Assembly (NCBI GenBank): GCA_947247005.1
Contig: OX365947.1
Location: 35,110,760 to 35,174,759, forward strand
Origin: Spisula solida
Lineage: Eukaryota; Mollusca; Bivalvia; Venerida; Mactridae
Direction: 5' to 3'
Length of the DNA: 64,000 nt
The notes below the pieces were generated by a model. It did no database searches and was not told the origin of the DNA. It saw only the letters and a program-made list of their open reading frames with translations. The position numbers were made by a program, and so were the translations under genes. Within the stretch, counting starts at the first letter, position 1, and the number at the start of each line of letters is the position of its first letter. Of this stretch, positions 1 through 12,902 are shown piece by piece.

Positions 1-478
1 GTTAGACCGCTGTAATACCTAGTTTTAGCTGTCTAAAATCCAAAAAATAACAATAACAGTATTAAAAACTGAATGCCAAGGTTTCAGCTGTATGACCTTG
101 TTTCAGCAACAAAACGCTGAAAGCCCCAGGCGGATTACCTAGATTCAATGCCTAAGTTAAATGACCCAGCCCCAACAAGCAGAGCACAAAAGCTGAACTA
201 CCTAGACCTAATAAGCTGAATGCCCCCAGCCGAATGACCCACTTCATACAATTAGTTTGCCCACGTTGAATAACTACTTTTCGACAGCAAAAAGGCCGAA
301 ACACCTAGTCTTAGCTGTCCGAAGTCCTAAAAGGTAAAAGAACTACTGTATTAAAAAGTGAATTGCACCTGAATGACCTAGTTTCAGCAATAAAAAAGCC
401 GAAAGCCCCAGCTGTATGACCTAGTTTCACCAAGTTAAAACATCAATGTAAACTTTGAGAATCCTATTGTCAAGCGTT
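1..478. repeat. Degenerate tandem/interspersed repeat block
   Basis: The words CTGAATGACC, CCTAGTTTCAGC and GTTTTAGCTGTC recur in varied order, roughly every 60 bases, with AAAAGCTGAAAGCCCCAG between some of them. Single related units lie near 20,385-20,450, 36,505-36,535, 62,735-62,770 and 63,735-63,755, so this is a dispersed family that is locally arrayed here. No open frame is supported. The block starts at the window edge and may continue to the left. Confidence 0.6.
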
Positions 479-1884
479 CTTGGGTTTTTAAGACAGACAC
501 CATTTTGATCTAGCGACAGGCCGACCGGTTTTGGAACGAACACCATATTGATCTACCGACAGACTGACCGACATGAGCAAAGCAATACACGTACTATGTG
601 ATCTACTTAAGTATAATTATTAAGTATGACCAAAGAAGCGCAGAGAGCGGTCTACCCGTTGTACGTAAACTGGTATAAATATACCTGTATATTAATGAGC
701 AACAAATATATACTATAGCTACTGAGCATATTGTATTAAATAAGAACACGTGAATCACACGACTAACTTGTATATTACCCTGCAATCATACATACATTTG
801 TGTATAACATACGAGGGCTGTCCGGAGAGTTAAGATAGTGTGTCTTTAATAAAAGATGTATCCGAAATTTTGATATGTTCGAGTGTTAAGGAGTATCGCG
901 CTTACAAGTGCGCATGCGCGGAAATTTAAAATTCGATTTGACAGTGATAAATAAGAACAAACATAAAATTTAGTTACAATGAGGGCATATAAAGTAAATA
1001 AATGATAATAAAAAATAATGGTGGTGCACAATGTTCATTTTGTGATGTAATTTATTACAAAAATATAACAAAAATCATAAAATAAATAATTTTGTTGGTG
1101 TATGCAAAACATAAATAGAACGAACACAAGAAATTGGTAGGTCATTTGAAAACCGTGCATCTCTAAACAATCATTGATACGATTTCAATGTGGTTGTAAA
1201 ATACTTTTCTGTCATTTTAAAGTGTTTCAGAGAAAATTCGATCGTTAGATAAAGGGCATGTGTACCACCTCAAATTAAAACCACATATATACCATAGTTA
1301 TTTGGACGTCAATATTATGTTGATATAGTATAATGTATAGTATATCGTACACGCATTAGAATCTGAATATTTTGCGAACAGTTTAGGAGCAATGCTTGTC
1401 CCAGGATCTCACGATCCAATGTTTTTATCATGATATATTAAACTACAGGTAACTTCTTGCCTACCAAAGTGATTTTATCTCATATAAATTAATAAATAAT
1501 ATTTTAATGAACCGATTCCTAAAATTCGCACTTTTCGTTTATAAGTTTAAATGTTTTAACCCCAACAATAGCATTTCACAAGCTAGTGTCGAACCAGAAC
1601 TTGAGTATGTTGTAAGTCGCCAACAATGGGATATGATTCAACCATGATAATGTAAGTGTATTGTGTTACCTGAGCAAAATGGTTAATAATATTATCCTGC
1701 ACTGTAATAATTGCACTCATTCCTTCGAAAATTAAGACACACCCCATCAATTAGCATCGGATTTAGCCACACCGCCTCAGTCAATATCAATGTAAATTGC
1801 CGTAGCCATGAAATAAACATGTAAAATCGACCTCAGTGATTGCAAAATAGACACGTCTAAACCTTATTAATGGCTGCATAACTA
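479..1884. other. Non-coding stretch with a short 43-bp duplication
   Basis: Two adjacent near-copies of a 43-bp unit (core CACCATWTTGATCTA) begin at 498 and 541. The rest is AT-rich, with only short random open frames. A single transposon-like end at 812 is listed separately. I see no gene. Confidence 0.5.
812..840 (+). mobile_element. Solo mariner-type inverted-repeat end
   Basis: A TA at 810-811 is followed by CGAGGGCTGTCCGGAGAG. This is the CGAGGG-type terminus seen in the three complete TA-flanked elements elsewhere in this window (12,903, 22,704, 45,870). I could not find the matching opposite end downstream, so this is probably a truncated relic or one end of a badly decayed copy. Confidence 0.35.
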
Positions 1885-2072
1885 CAGTAAAACCTCGATA
1901 AGACGAGCATCGTTATTACGAGAATCCGGCCTATGTCGAGTTAATTTCAAAGTCCCGGTGAATTTGCTCTATGTTGTATATTAATTAATAGACTTCGGAT
2001 ATGTCGAGCAACTGGCTTATCTCGAGCATTTGGCTTGTCCCGATAGGCACTCGGGATAACGAGATTTTACTG
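1885..2072. mobile_element. Pogo/Tigger-like MITE, 188 bp, TA target duplication
   Basis: The ends are CAGTAAAACCTCGATAAG and, inverted, CAGTAAAATCTCGTTATC. TA dinucleotides flank it at 1883-1884 and 2073-2074. CAGT...AACCTCGATA is the typical terminus of pogo/Tigger members of the Tc1-mariner superfamily. The element is too short to code and contains repeated TCGAG-type words. It is non-autonomous. Confidence 0.75.
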
Positions 2073-3534
2073 TATATAATGTTACTAAATCAGGTTTTCC
2101 TGGAGATCGGCTCATTCATAATGTATAATATAACGAACAATAGTTACTACATGTTTATTCTACAGATACATGTGTATTACAAAAATGTGATAAATAAGTA
2201 AAACTACACATTATCATTGCATTGCTTTTCATTGAGAAATTATGTTCAAGGTCCTTTATAACAAAGATACATGTTGATAAACAGTGAAACAATCTTGAAT
2301 CATATGAAATTGCTATGTATTCGTTATTGTTATACGTAGAAGCATCTCCGAAAATTTTGACCGTTAAGATAACATAGACTATACAGTTATCGAGAAAGTA
2401 ATGAAAATGTATTTCCGTAAAAACAGAAATTGTCGATATATTAGGTGGTAGTGTCTGTGTTATAACACATCGCAGTCATCGCGAAATTATTATTTATAAT
2501 ATTTGGTCATTCAGACATATTTTCATACATTTCTTCTTAAAGTTTAAAACATGTTTTGTTCGTTTCGTGATTATATATTCGCTATAGTGGGGAATAATAC
2601 ACTAGTTCAGAACAGTTCTGTTCTGTTCTAATACACTAGTTGTAGGAAACGCCTCCTTAACTTATAATAAAGTCAATGTTCTGCTATTTCACCATGTGTC
2701 CAGTAAAAGCATGCGTTGTTGCCTTACAAGTAAGGGTAATAAAATGGAACTTTGTTTTTGTTGTCAAACATGTATTTTTATCCATCCCAAATATTTAGTG
2801 AATCCACCAATGTCTCCAAGATTTCTTATTCAGAAACAAACAATCCTTTATGTACACAGTTGATCAGGCGAAGAACTTCCTGTTCCTACAGCAGTGCTTA
2901 TAGATTGTGCCATCTATATAGTACTAAGTCTTGTAAACAATTGAAAAAGACTGTCTAGTAAAATATATACAAGTTTTCGACTGCAAATCAGTTCTTTTTC
3001 TGTGTGATGTGAAGAACATCATGACTTCAATATGACAATCAAACCTGGAATTAAAAAGAACTATACATGTATGAGCATGATGACAAATGTAGAAAATTCA
3101 ACAATCCAAAGAAGTTTGTATATTCGTGGTTGCCCCAATGGCATGATGGCGACGCCACATTTGCCGCAGGGTTCGATATTTACAAAAAGCTACCTGATAA
3201 ACTGTGTAATCTTGCTTATATAGTGAATCAGTTGCATATGAAATTTGATCTTCAATTTTATAGTATTTATCAATCACACTGTACAACCCGCTGTATGTAA
3301 GGCAGTTCTGTTTGTCGAAGGCAGAGACACACGCATTTTGTGCTACTTGAGTAGGGTAAGTATTTGTTATTTTATATGTGTTTTGCATTGCTTTTGAGAG
3401 TGATCACTTACATATATCGTTGACGCGATGAATGAGCAATAAGTATATACAATTTATGTGCCCACAAATGCCATATTAATCGGGTAAACAGGTTTTATGT
3501 ATGCGATGTTTGCCAAAAGTTCGAAATTTGCAAG
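2073..3534. other. AT-rich non-coding stretch
   Basis: I find no gene here. A short imperfect repeat (CACTAGTT, then AACAGTTCTGTTCTG, then CACTAGTT again) sits at about 2,600-2,641. A 78-codon open frame at 3,067-3,300 runs up to a GTAAGG donor-like site but matches no family I know, so it is not called as a gene. Confidence 0.4.
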
Positions 3535-3800
3535 GCCACATATACAAAGAATGACATATATATTGGACTTTTTAAAGGACCACTATACAAAGAATGAAAT
3601 ACATATTGGATTGTTTCAAGGACCACTATACGAAGAATGACATACATATTGGGCTGTTTCAATGACAAATATAGAAAGAATGGCACACACATTGGACTGT
3701 TTCAAGGACACATATACAAAGCCTGAAATACTTGAGGACTGCTGAAATAACAAGCATATAAAGAATGACATACTTGGACTGCTACTTGCTCCACACCCAT
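3535..3800. repeat. 43-bp tandem repeat, about six copies
   Basis: The core TATACAAAGAATGACATA is followed by TTGGACTGTTTCAAGGAC. Starts of the shared TATA word at 3541, 3584, 3627, 3670, 3713 and 3757 give periods of 43, 43, 43, 43 and 44. The last copies are the most diverged. It is a minisatellite and I see no spacers that would suggest anything else. Confidence 0.85.
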
Positions 3801-5201
3801 GCAAGGACTGCTGAGGTAAGTATCATACATATTTGAGCATTATAGACGTCAGCAGAACTGGCCTGAAAGAGATATGTTTTAGTACAATAAGTACACCAGG
3901 TTTTTTTACATTAAAAATAGAAAGTCATGGTAATTTGGAACTGCTGATCTATAAATAATAGGGATCCACTGAAGGTCATGATACTACGAAGTGTGAAGAC
4001 TGTATCCACACACATGTTCTTGTTATAAATATCACAGAGGCTGTCTACACAAGACCAACTATGTAGACTAAATACACACTGATAATACATACATACATAG
4101 TTACATACATAATCTATGTCTTTGACCATTTTCAATTCGAAAAGACGACGCGCGTCGCCATACATTACAATCAAAATCTAAAGATTTACATAACACATGT
4201 GTATATACAAACGTGTGAGTAGTTATGTTTCTGCATGTATATTAATTTTGAAGTTTTGTTCTAGTTGAACTGCTAGACCTATTGAGCAGTTAAATCATTA
4301 TATCATAATGATCAACTAAACTGACAGCATGATTGAGATGGTGTGTTTTGTTTGCATTTAAGCCAATAAGACGCTAGGTCAGTATAATTTTAAAGCTGTG
4401 TGACATCATATTGTTTGAATAATGCCGTTGCGAAATTCACATGAACAGAGGAAAGTGTATAATGTGTGTTATCTTTTCTTTGTAAAAGTGCTTACATGCC
4501 CTCTGCAAGGCCGGTCGTGACTTTCGGTGGCACTAAGGTCTTGTTTAAATTTGGGGTTGATGTAAACGCCAGTATTAAACGAGGAAGGTATTTCACTTTT
4601 TAGGTAATTTAAAGTGCGAATCACCGCGACTGAGGTTTAATGTTGAATTGGTGTCTGATAACAAACCATATATTATTCTCGTTCACCAGCGTATTTCTTC
4701 ACCTGAGTGATAATTATGTTGGTCATGGAAATTTTCTAACCACTGATGTATGGATGGGTATAACTTTCTAGATCTATATGGTTAATGGTCGTGTCTCGCT
4801 GGGTTGTTTTTGTGCCATTTATTGATTGTTAGACGTAATAATGACTGGATTATCATTTGAGCTATAGTCCGGAGAAATTGACATGACTCTTGACCTTCTA
4901 TTAGCATAATTCAAAAGCTGATGCATCGTCGATATTTATAATCCCGGTTGAATATTTTTATAAGCGGAAAGTATCACGAAGACGACGTGTATTACAAACA
5001 CAAATTTAAGAACCGATAGTGCAGGATTTGCTTGCGGAAATTCATATATTCAACGCAAGAACCTAGTAATATATTCATGCATAACGATCATGATCAAGTC
5101 AAATTCTCCGTGCTATACAACATAATTAATCATGAATGTAAGGGTAATAGTAAGCATAAGGGCATGGACCAGCATCACGATTGTTTATTGTAAGTGGGCC
5201 T
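3801..5201. other. Non-coding stretch with one dispersed repeat
   Basis: About 4,861-5,115 is related to 55,700-55,970. Shared words include TTATTAGCATAA, TATTTATAAT/TATTTATCAC, AAGCGG(A/G)AAGTATCA, GCAAGAACC and TAATATATTCATG. This is a low-copy interspersed repeat of unknown class. I find no open frame worth calling. Confidence 0.45.
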
Positions 5202-5440
5202 GGCCCCGATCTCCCGAAGCATCTCAAGTAGAAACCTCATCTCAAATTGAGATTTTGCTCAAATCAGAGACTGAATTTGAGATAAATATGAAGCCCGAGC
5301 TCTGGAAATTTTACTGTAATAAACTCAGAATAATGATTCTGTTTTGTTATACCAATTTAGAGTACAATATCTCAAACGATAGGCGACACAATTTGATTTG
5401 AGATTGAGCTCGGATTGAGATGTTTCGAGTGATCGGGGCC
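5202..5440. mobile_element. Foldback-like MITE, 239 bp
   Basis: The left end is GGCCCCGATCTCCCGAAGCA and the right end, inverted, is GGCCCCGATCACTCGAAACA. CATCTCAA and similar words repeat inside both arms. The sequence can fold on itself over much of its length. It has no coding capacity. A target duplication is not obvious, so I leave the superfamily open. Confidence 0.65.
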
Positions 5441-7750
5441 TGAATGAATTCTGTAACTTACGTAATCCTCCCAGCCTCTATGGTGGTCATAATAACCTGA
5501 ATCCTTTGTCACATATTTATAGTCTTGTCCCATAACCACCACTGAATAGAAGATTAAATACATTTTTTTCTTTGAACTTTTATAACTAGCCTGGGGAAGA
5601 CGCCGGTTTTTCCTTTCGTGAATATCGTGCACCATGTAGGCGCCTTTTTGGCATCATTTCATTACTTTAAATACATACATGTATCAGGGTTACTAATCCT
5701 TCTAATGGGAGCGAACTAAGCTCAATGTCTGTATCTAACCCCGATTGTATGATTTCATAAGCGGACATAATCAGAAATAAATCTAATGCAACCTGAAATC
5801 TAAAGGATTGACAAATGCTCGATTTGCTAGAGAAAGTTGACTTCATTGTGCATATTCAAAGCAAGAACCGCATCCTAAGGTTCAAAATAATTTACCCCTG
5901 CACTTTTGTATATTTCAGTAACAGTCCAGTTAGGATATGGTGACAATGACGTAGTCGTTTATGGCATGTATACGGCGTACACTATAGCATTGGATGCCGT
6001 TTGTGGAAAAACCGTTTCCTTATTTACAACGTTTACATGATATTACTTTGTACAATACATGCCTATACCAAGAGGGTCATGTGACCTATGGTAATCCAAC
6101 ATTATAAAGATCTACTCACCAAAGAGCACCAAAGCGATGACTAGCTTCATCAACATTTTGTCAGTTCTGCAATAAAATACAAGAGGTCGTGATAACCTAG
6201 ACAAGATAACCATTGATGCAAAGCATCAACGGGCACCGTAAAAGAAATTATGTAAAACTGTAAAGACATATATCTAATTGATATTCATAAGAAACAGCAG
6301 GTGTGGCATTTTTCAAAATATATTGGCTATAGTGAATAATAACAAATATATTTTCATTTTGAATATTAAGGAACTTAAATCTGAATGACTCAGATAACGA
6401 ATATGTCCAAGATTGTGACTGACTTGTCCATAAAGTCGATTTCCTTCGTGCAAAATTCCATCAACATCTTTAGGTAAAAAACATGGTTAATATCGCGCGA
6501 TCGTTGAAACAAAGCTAACAATGCTATAAGGGCCATAGCACTGCACTGATTACCACTAAATGGAGAAAAAATCGGGCTTCATTGATGCATATTTCCTAAA
6601 AACAACTCTTACCATTCTGAAATAGACAGATAAGCTGTCTGCAAGTGGCTGCTTTTAAATTCTGACGGTCCAGCCACTACAGACATACACCAAGTAGACC
6701 AAAACACGGCCGGAGTTTGCGCACAGATTTTGTGCGCACTTTCAGCTCTTAAAAATATAAGAAAACGTCAAACCACTATGAAATATATAGCATGTGCACG
6801 AAAAATGAACCTTAATCTCGCGATTGACACCAATAATAGTCATAAAATACAAAGATGTACCTAAAACAGACAATAACTACACGATCATATCCATAATTTG
6901 ACCTCGACCTGATAGTCTTTGCAATCACTGACAAAATTTGCAATTACAAATATCACCTTGTTTTAACATACATTGTAATGATAAATGGAAATTAAAACAC
7001 ATAAAACGTATATTTCATGTATCATATTATTCCAACATTTACAAAAAGCATTATGACCGTATAGATCAACATGTATATCAAAAATAACAAAAACGAAATA
7101 AGTAACTAATTATAACATTACTAAATTAAAACCCAATATATTTCTTCAGTGTACATAATCTACAATAATTATGTTGGTCAATATACCACGGGAAAGTTTG
7201 TTTTCAAATCCGTGTTCCGGACAGTACGGATAACGATTGTTTCCATTAGGTTATCGAGACGGCGCGTGCCGATTTATTCAATTATTTTACCGATTTAAAA
7301 GGTCAATATTACCAGGTATTCGATGGGGGTTCGTGTGATTTTGGGCACTTATGGTTTCGATGCTAATAAGGCATCCCTGTATAGATTGCGTCGCAATGTT
7401 TCTGAAACTGCGTTGTAATCAATATGGCGTCCAAAAATCAGCGAACGCCGTTCATGGTCACATGGTAAAACCAGCCAATGAAATAAATCGTTTCATTAAA
7501 TGACGACATCGCGTTTGATGTAAACAACATAAAAGAAAAATTAATACGCTAGTAAACACTAATGCGTAGAAGTTCATTAGCATTAATAACATAATTGTTT
7601 TTAAACAGAAATGTTTATAAAATGATTTCTTGTCAAAACATGTATTTATCATGAGTTTGTTTTACCTAAATAATCTGCATAAAGAAAATAAACGACGAAC
7701 TATTTTCTGATTTAAAGGTAAACAAATGGCCAAAACATTTCGCTGTCATA
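5441..7750. other. AT-rich non-coding stretch
   Basis: Only short random open frames are present. Around 5,700-5,885 a weak relative of the 4,861-5,115 repeat can be seen (AATCTAAAGGAT, GCAAGAACCGCAT). Otherwise I see nothing I can name. Confidence 0.4.
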
Positions 7751-7880
7751 CAAATTGAGGCTCCACACGGGAAATTGTTTATGAACTTCAAACAAATTGA
7801 GGCTCAACACGGGGAATTGTCAATAAACTTCATACCAGTTGAGGCTCACCACGGGGGAATTGTCTTCCAGCTCATTATAA
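7751..7880. repeat. Three-copy tandem repeat (42-45 bp)
   Basis: Three successive copies of CAAATTGAGGCTC.ACACGGG followed by AATTGT and ACTTCA begin at 7751, 7793 and 7838. The third copy is cut short. This is a small minisatellite in non-coding DNA. Confidence 0.8.
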
Positions 7881-7929
7881 CAAAGTCCTACAATACAGAC
7901 ACCGCGATCCATCGCGGTGCCAATCACTC

Positions 7930-8035
7930 ACGTGTGAGAACCATGAGTATGTAACATGCACACGTTCCGCCCCTGACAGGAGTACAATGTCGATGAGTAT
8001 GTCACATGTAACACGCCCCGCCCCTGACAGTCATG
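7930..8035. repeat. Two-copy repeat with CCCGCCCCTGACAG core
   Basis: Two near-copies, each with ATGAGTATGT.ACATG, then ACACG, then CCGCCCCTGACAG, lie at about 7,940-7,980 and 7,991-8,030. A small perfect hairpin, CACCGCGATCCATCGCGGTG, lies just upstream at about 7,900-7,919. Confidence 0.6.
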
Positions 8036-8218
8036 ATTTTGAGAAAATCATCTTTGCTATTGGAAATTTGACAAAGAGGCGCTCACGGAACGTTCCTGAG
8101 GAATTACATTTAAATTTTGAGGAAGGATTCTAAAGTTTTCTATTGATTCTACATTCAGCATTAGCTAGCTTTTATCATTGGGTTTGGGTCATGATCCAAC
8201 TGTTGATGATATACTTGT

Positions 8219-8525
8219 CTGTCTATACAGACCCTATGTTTAATTAAAGGAGACAACTCATCAGTCTTATCTTTTTTCCTGAAATTATTTCCCTTTGCAC
8301 CCTCAAACATAGGTCTGTACTAGACTGTCTTTACAGACCTTATGTTTAATTAAAGGAGACAACTCATCAGCTACTCTAATTTCCGGAAATTATTTCCCTT
8401 TGTACACTCAAACATCGGTCTTTACTAGTCTGTCTATACAGACCCTATGTTTAAATAAAGGAGACAATCATCAGTCAACTCTTATTTCCGGAAATTATTT
8501 TCGTTTGCACCCTCAAACGTAGATA
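8219..8525. repeat. 105-bp tandem repeat, three copies
   Basis: Each copy starts CTGTCTATACAGACC, contains AAAGGAGACAA.TCATCAG and GAAATTATTTCCCTTTG, and ends ACCCTCAAACATAGGTCT. Starts at 8219, 8325 and 8430 give periods of 106 and 105. The copies are very similar, so the array is young. CTGTCTATACAG is itself a short palindrome. No coding frame runs through it. Confidence 0.9.
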
Positions 8526-10257
8526 ATCAAGCCCAAACTACAATATATCTAAAATTGAAAATTGAAGTTATGATAGTTGATTAAAACAAATATATTATAT
8601 AGTCGGGTAGCAAGACTAAGAAATACCCTGAAAACATGAAAAGTGAACTGACCAGTACATATTTTGATCAGAGTGTTATCTTTATCCGCTGTGTAGAGCA
8701 ATTAACACCCTTGTTTGATTAGCAGTAACAGTTACTGTTGCATAATTCTAACAGCCAAGAAAAGGCATTAGAATTGCTGTCTGAAGAATTCCAGTAAAAT
8801 ATGTAGCTCTACATGTAGACGGCCTACGTCATTGTCAATGACTTCTAATCTGCCATTTTAATAGTAACACATATTTAAAATAAGCATCAATTGCTTATGT
8901 TTATGAATTCAAACGTGGTTGGTGAATTTCTCCTCTCTGTGAATTTATATTACAACCTCTCAGTACACAGCATCAGCATATTAGCATGGCTACCGACTAG
9001 ATTGAGATAATGTTGATTAACTACATAATCTATGCACTCGAGGACCTTAAAATATCGCTAACATTATTTATTGCATTGAAAAATTATTTTACGTGTTCGT
9101 TAATTAATGTTTCCTACATGTAAATCAATTGAGTTTGGAATAAAACGTTATCTCACGTAAAATTATTTTTCAATAAAATAAATAACCATTTTAGCGACAT
9201 TTGAGTTTAAAGTCAGGTGAGGCGTTTTTAAGTCTTCGAGTGTATCTTCAGAATCTATTTGATCCAGAGAGTTGTCTGAGGTTACATTCGTTATACACGG
9301 ACGTCGTAAGTACAAATGCTTTATCAGACATCTGTCAATTCACTCATCGATTGATAAGCATGTTCATATAATTAGTAATTTAGTATACTAAGTAATAGTC
9401 GTCTGACCGACTTTCCCCTGCCGTCTAAATACATGTGTTGCTTGTTTTAGTACCGATAATTACATGTATATAACAATTTTTGGTAAAAACAATTCAACTA
9501 GGAAGAGGTTGACCACAATCATAGCTAGTGAATCCTTAACTAGATGCGAGATGCGATGACCGACTTTCGTTAGTTTGGAATAGCAAGAAGTTTGGATGAC
9601 GTTTGGTACGATTAAACTAAAACGAATGATGCCTGTTTATGCATACGGTGTATATAACAAAGTTTTAACTTTTTCCAATGTAACGTTGTTGTTTGATAAA
9701 GTTTAACCTTTGAAATATTAATTCCGTATGATCAAGCTTCTTTGTGTATCGTTATCAAGTCATCTCGGGCTTCATGATAGAAAACCAATGTTCGTTGTAC
9801 AAGTTTGTCTCAGTTTGAGTCTATGAATTGTAAAAAATAATGTGTTAAGTCGTATATCATTTAGTTATGTAATGTATGTTTTTTTCATGATCCGAATGCA
9901 CGCCCTATTAATAAATGCACACACAATTCTGTTTCTGAACAGTAATTGAACAAAAGGTGAATTAGTTTCTTCTAAATGTAGCCATTAGTCTACAATAACA
10001 TACACACTACGAATGGAATTGTTAAAATAAAAACCAACATAATTGAGTTCGCTACCTTACATCATCTCAACTATGATGGAATAAAAGTTTATAAAAGCAC
10101 AATAAGAGCCAACAACAAATGTAAACATACCGTGTTGAATTATCCTTGGATATATGTTCCTGGCTTTAGAGTTCGGAATAACCTATGTTTGTTTATCAAG
10201 ATCGCACGAACTTTAGATAGCAGTGAGCTGCGAATATATTATAGACTTGCTGTGTAC
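8526..10257. other. AT-rich non-coding stretch
   Basis: No open frame, repeat pair or RNA gene stands out in about 1.7 kb. It ends where the reverse-transcriptase relic begins. Confidence 0.4.
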
Positions 10258-11430
10258 TCATGTTAACACTGTATAATCTCCACGAAGAGCGCCAGTCAGC
10301 ATATAGAAAATTCCATTCTACCGAAACTGCTTTACTTCGTGTGCAAAATGACATCCTTTGTTCTCTAGACCAGAATGAAGCTACTGTCCTCGTCATGCTT
10401 GATTTATCCGCAGCATTTGACACCATTGATCACACCACCCTCCTACGCCGACTTGAAGATCATTTTGGTATAGCAGGCAAACCATTGGAGTGGATAAAAC
10501 CCTATCTGTGTGACCGTTACCAGACTGTTTGTATTGATGGTGAACTTTCGAAACCAGTACTGCTGAATTATAGCGTACCTCAAGGTTCTGTGTTTGGTCC
10601 CAAAAACTACATCATGTATACAAAACCAGTGGTTGCAATCTACAGAAAGCATCAACTGCAACATCATTTCTACGCTGATGACTCCCAGTTGTATATGGCA
10701 TTCAAACCGAAGGATTGCGTTTCACGCGATGAGACACTGTAACGAATTGAAGCATGTCTGAAGGATATCTTGCTCTGAAAGAAGAACAATCTGTCGAAAC
10801 TTAATGCCGACAAAACAGAGGTAATCCTGTGTGTACCGAAACGTAATACCAGTGCTTCCGAGAGTATCACGGTGAAATTTGGTGACGCTGTGATCAGAAC
10901 ATCATCTGCGGTGAGAAACCTTGGTGCCATGTTAGATTCACACCTGAACATGGATAAACATGTAAAGTCTGTCTCCAGGTCTTGTTTCATGCAGATCCGA
11001 CAAATAGGTCAAATCAGACAATAGTTGACTGTTGATGCAACAAAAACTGTGCGGCTCCCCAAAAAACATTCTGAACTAATATACAAAATACAGCTGCCCG
11101 CCTCATCGCACTGGTTACCTGTACAATACAGAGTGGAGTACAAGGTCTTGGCTCATGTTTACAAAGCACTACATGGAAAGTCCCTAGGCTACATCAGAAG
11201 TATGTTGGAAATATATACTCCACAAAGACAGCTTAGGTCACAAAATGACTCTATTCTTCTAGTTGTGTCGAAATTGAGGACGGTATCGTACGGCGATCGA
11301 TGTTTCATGCGGCTGCAGCACCGAAGCTCTAGAATGCACTGCCAACAGCACTCAGAGATAGTAAAACACTACCGTCATTCAAAAAAGCGCTAAAAACGCA
11401 CTGTTTTACAAAAGCATATTCTGGCTGATT
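10258..11430 (+). pseudogene. Decayed non-LTR retrotransposon reverse transcriptase (jockey/CR1/L2-like)
   Basis: This is a 5'-truncated copy of a retrotransposon polymerase that made DNA from element RNA at its target site. The frame at 10,260-10,742 shows RT motif A (LDLSAAFDTIDH), motif B (VPQGSVFGP) and motif C (FYADDSQLY). A stop at 10,740-10,742 ends it. Homology continues in other frames through the thumb region (KLNADKTEVIL, VRNLGAMLDSHLNM) to 11,025-11,393, where HWLPVQYRVEYKVLAHVYKALHG is recognisable, cited only as the family C-terminal signature. Between the TVDATK and HWLPV blocks a stretch normally present in the family is missing, so there is an internal deletion. The endonuclease is absent. 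The typical FKKALKTHCF end appears at about 11,375-11,415. Similarity to L2/Rex1-type elements is by eye; the clade is uncertain. Confidence 0.85.
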
Positions 11431-12902
11431 ATTAGTTTGACTTCTTAAGTGTCTCCTAAAAGGTAGTACATTTATACCTTTGGAGACGGTTTCTCGTAGC
11501 AGTGGTTTGTGACGCTGTTCTTGAAACACTAGTACAACAGTAAACAGTCTCTTAAGTTATATATGTGGTGCATAATCTCGTCGTAAAAGAGAGATTGTTG
11601 ATTTTCAATGAGATGTGTTGACTCATTTGACTAACTTTAATGCATAACATATCCAGGAGTGGTCATACGATGAATCCGGCGCACTGCGCAGCGGAAATAA
11701 GTCATAAAAACGTCTTGAATTGTGATCGAACACCAGCAGTGTCATTGTCAGTAATTGGAGGAATTTCCTTTTCGTCAGGAAATCTCCTTTTTCGTTGGGG
11801 TCTCCTGTCTCCTTAAAGGAAGTATCACTATTCCTTTGGACGCTGCTCTTGAAACACCAATTTTTAGGGGGTTATTGGGGGAGGGTTTTTCTTTGTGTCA
11901 TTTATATTATGTTTACATGTATATACACTCTCTGTATATATTGTTGCACATTTATATTTATATGAAACAGAAGTATTAGTATATTTTAATTACAAGTTGT
12001 CCGCTGAAAATTCATATTTCATCCTTAAACTTTAATATATATATATGTATATATATATGTGTGTATGTGTGTATGTGTGTATGTGTATGCGTATGTGTGT
12101 ATATATATGTATTTATTATGAACAGAACAGAACAGAACATAACCTTTATTTTTTTAGCACAGATTACATAGTAATAGCAAGTGCACTATGTGTATCGTCG
12201 GCTGGCTCTAATAGTCTCCAATGTCCATTTTTGAAAAAAATGAGATTTTTGCCATTTCTGTCTAATTTGACATTGCTCAATGTCCTGTGAAAAAGTACGT
12301 CATAATTTCAAGTGCAAAGTGCTTTTTGTCAGTAATGTATTGCTCAAAGTCCAGTGTTTGAACCACTACGTAGCGTGCATGTTGCTGAATGTCCCGGAGA
12401 TTGGATACTCTAAGAGCAACTTAAACTAAAAAAAAAAATGTTGACCAATTGTCGTCCTTTATTTTGTCACGTGATTAACTGAAAAGTTCAATGTTAAGTT
12501 GCTCATTGTCCTCTACCAGTCGTTCTTATATGATCCAATGTCCAGATCAACCAATGAAACCGCATTATTTCGGTAATATTTAGTCCAAACTTCAGGTGTG
12601 CAACTAATAAATCAAAAGTTGCTTAATGTCCAATTTCGGGATAGCACACTTTTTCAAAACGGACGTTTCTACGTCAATTTTAAGGCAGCATAATGAATGT
12701 AATGGGACGAATGAAGCCATAGTACTATATCTACGTTTTTAAAATTTTAAAATCGGTTGACATGAAGATATTTGACAAAGTCAAATGTTCAAACCTAATT
12801 TTCTCCAAAACATGATTTTGGCACTTTGATCACTATTAGAACAAGCCGACGGTATGTATGTATATGTATATATATGTTTGTATGTGTGTGTATGTGTATG
12901 TA
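11431..12902. other. Retrotransposon 3'-tail remnants and simple repeats
   Basis: About 11,455-11,540 and 11,790-11,870 share a tail-like passage (GTCTCCT.AAAGG, CCTTTGGA, TGCTCTTGAAACAC), suggesting a second 3' end of the family just upstream. A TATATG/TGTGTATG microsatellite occupies about 12,036-12,110, followed by (GAACA)n and an AT-rich tract. Another TATG-rich tract precedes the mariner at 12,855-12,900. I find no gene. Confidence 0.45.

Noticed and set aside
3067..3300. 78-codon frame (KKFVYSWLPQWHDGDATFAAG...) ending at a donor-like GTAAGG
   Set aside because: It looks somewhat protein-like, but no family is recognised and no partner exon is visible.
12036..12290. Small protein starting in the TATG repeat
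   Set aside because: The first 25 codons are microsatellite and the rest shows no domain or splice support.
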